From contig NZ_JAHSTT010000010.1 of NCBI RefSeq assembly GCF_019145205.1, forward strand, positions 124,001 to 188,000: DNA of 64,000 nt, read 5' to 3'. Positions 62,689-64,000 of this stretch are shown here, piece after piece. Numbering within the stretch: position 1 is the stretch's first letter; each line of letters opens with the position of its first letter. The notes beneath the pieces were generated by a model. That model had not been told where the DNA came from. It saw only the letters and a program-made list of their open reading frames with translations, and did not search any database. Position numbers and translations under genes: made by a program. The stretch is from Pseudomonas khavaziana (GTDB lineage Bacteria; Pseudomonadota; Gammaproteobacteria; Pseudomonadales; Pseudomonadaceae).

Positions 62689-63315
62689 ATGCATAAGGTT
62701 TTAGTAGTAGACGATCACCCCTTTATGCGGGCTATCGTTGTAATGATCTTAGGTCAAGAAAATTTCGATGTGGTTGGCGAGGCTAATAATGGCGTCGACG
62801 CACTGCAACTTATAAAGCAGCATGAGCCCGACCTCGTAGTATTAGATATAGCAATCCCGAAGCTTGACGGACTGGAAGTCATTCGTCGAATCAAAAAACT
62901 TAAACTACGAACTAAGATACTGGTATTGACTTCTCAGCCTACAACGCTTTACGCAAATCGCTGCCGCCTGGCGGGCGCCGCTGGGTATATATCTAAAGTT
63001 GATGAATTGAATGAGTTGCGTAAGGCACTCGCTACCGTGATGTCAGGATATAGTGTCTTTCCCGTGCTTGAACATGACTCTGTTAATCGTGCCGATCAGG
63101 ATGCGTCCGATGAGCATCTAATTAGTCGGCTTTCAGCTCGCGAGCTTGCAGTTTTACAGCATCTGGCGCGCGGAATGAGCAATTTGGAAATCGGCAATAG
63201 AATGTTGCTTAGCAATAAGACAATCAGCGCTCATAAAAAACGGTTGTTGGACAAATTAAATGTAACATCACAAGTGGCTTTGGCGGAATTTGCAAAGCGA
63301 AACTCAATAATCTGA
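62689..63315 (+). CDS. Response regulator of the NarL/BvgA (EvgA) type
   Basis: The 208-residue protein has a receiver domain with Asp8/Asp9, phospho-acceptor Asp53 (LVVLDIAIPKLDG) and Lys103, and a C-terminal LuxR-type HTH (LSARELAVLQHLARGMSNLE, IGNRMLLSNKTISAHKKRLL). Its receiver-linker organisation resembles BvgA/EvgA. AAGGAG precedes the ATG. The stop codon overlaps the start of the sensor gene (TGATG), so they form a two-component pair. It may control the upstream injection system. Confidence 0.92.
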   Translation: MHKVLVVDDHPFMRAIVVMILGQENFDVVGEANNGVDALQLIKQHEPDLVVLDIAIPKLDGLEVIRRIKKLKLRTKILVLTSQPTTLYANRCRLAGAAGYISKVDELNELRKALATVMSGYSVFPVLEHDSVNRADQDASDEHLISRLSARELAVLQHLARGMSNLEIGNRMLLSNKTISAHKKRLLDKLNVTSQVALAEFAKRNSII

Positions 63316-64000
63316 TGGCGTCATTTATGGGCAAAGCGTGCATTATTGTAGGGGCATTTTTAGCGCTGTCGTTGCAAGCGTTTGCCCAGGAAGACGTGCA
63401 GCGTTTGAACTTACTCGGACGTTCTGCGGTTGACGGATATCATCTTAACTTGACTGAGGCTGATAGGGAGTGGCTTAGAGCCAAAAAAAGCTTAGTGCTT
63501 GGCGTGTCGGTGGAGGATATCGCACCGCCTTTTGAGCTGGGGCTCGCTACTCATGATTATGAAGGGGTAGTGGCGGACTATGTTGGACTGCTCAGTCAAC
63601 TCTTAAAGATAGACGTTCAGGTACATCGTTATGATACTCGGGATATGGCCCGTAAAGCATTAAAAGAAGGTCTAGTAGATTTTCTGGCCATGGCTCGTTC
63701 TGAAGATGCTGTGGATGGATTTGCGTTGTCAAAACCATATTCGGATGACAGGCAAGTACTCGTTAGTCGCGAGGACCCCGATAAATTAAGTGCTACGAAC
63801 CTCGCTAAAAAACGTATTGCAGTAGTTGGACGATATTGGCGCCCAGATATATTCAAATCTACATACCCGCAGGCCAATTTCCAAATCTACCCTTCAGCGC
63901 AATCCGCCATCGGTGCTGTAGTCTTTGGCAGAGCTGACGCCTATTTAGGGGAAGCGATTCGGGCGAATTATTTAATTAACAAGAATTATTTAAATGATTT
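63315..64000 (+). CDS. BvgS/EvgS-type hybrid sensor kinase, N-terminal part (runs off window)
   Basis: The open frame has a signal peptide (GKACIIVGAFLALSLQAFAQ) and the start of a periplasmic solute-binding domain (LTEADREWLRAKKSLVLGVS, then PPFELGLATHDYEGVVADYV). The protein runs beyond base 64000, so kinase domains are not visible. BvgS/EvgS-type kinases carry tandem solute-binding domains and multistep phosphorelay modules. ATG 63315 overlaps the response regulator stop; ATG 63327 is an alternative start. Confidence 0.85.
   Translation, partial: MASFMGKACIIVGAFLALSLQAFAQEDVQRLNLLGRSAVDGYHLNLTEADREWLRAKKSLVLGVSVEDIAPPFELGLATHDYEGVVADYVGLLSQLLKIDVQVHRYDTRDMARKALKEGLVDFLAMARSEDAVDGFALSKPYSDDRQVLVSREDPDKLSATNLAKKRIAVVGRYWRPDIFKSTYPQANFQIYPSAQSAIGAVVFGRADAYLGEAIRANYLINKNYLND

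Noticed and set aside
1..64000. CRISPR array or tRNA/rRNA genes
   Set aside because: No regularly spaced repeats and no tRNA or rRNA sequence were recognised by eye on either strand.

Overview
The window comes from a Pseudomonas of the fluorescens group. Evidence is a complete fap functional-amyloid operon, a dpkA-type piperideine-2-carboxylate reductase, REP palindromes of the GTGGGAGGGGGCTTGCTCC type, GC-rich codon use in the core genes, and several Pseudomonas-type insertion sequences.

Region 1 (1-15.6 kb) is core chromosome. A sigma-54 activator (5' end outside the window) faces fapABCDEF, which runs on the minus strand. A GG-N10-GC sigma-54 promoter and enhancer-like palindromes lie upstream of fapA, so the activator and the amyloid operon probably form one regulatory unit. 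Then come an orphan fecR, a PepSY gene, a 1712-residue dermonecrotic-type toxin with a C-terminal HExxH domain, dpkA, a DUF883 gene, a small conserved gene and a lysR gene that has lost its 5' end.

Region 2 (15.6-38.2 kb) is an AT-richer acquired region. It opens with a Tn7-like operon (tnsA-like, tnsB, tnsC, tniQ), followed by a divergent tnpS/tnpT cointegrate-resolution module of Tn4651 type. A graveyard of insertion sequences follows (IS5, IS66, IS3, IS4, IS91, IS30). Among these are a stand-alone metallopeptidase domain homologous to the C-terminus of the large toxin, pseudogenes for an EamA transporter and a secreted chorismate mutase, and two tandem paralogous small genes. At 31.7-37.6 kb four elements are nested: IS66 inside one IS3, a second IS3 truncating the first, and IS30 inside the second. 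Target duplications can be read for three of the insertions.

Region 3 (38.3-62.0 kb) encodes a complete extracellular contractile injection system of the Afp/PVC type on the plus strand. It has two fibre genes, tube, three sheaths, a second tube-like protein, hub, gp25-like, PAAR-like, two large baseplate proteins, Afp14-like, AAA+ ATPase and cap. The fibre genes sit at the head of the operon rather than between afp12 and afp14. A small HTH-like gene precedes it. No effector gene is visible inside the operon or directly after it.

Region 4 (62.7-64 kb) holds a NarL/BvgA-type response regulator overlapping the start of a BvgS/EvgS-type sensor kinase that runs off the window. It could control the injection system.
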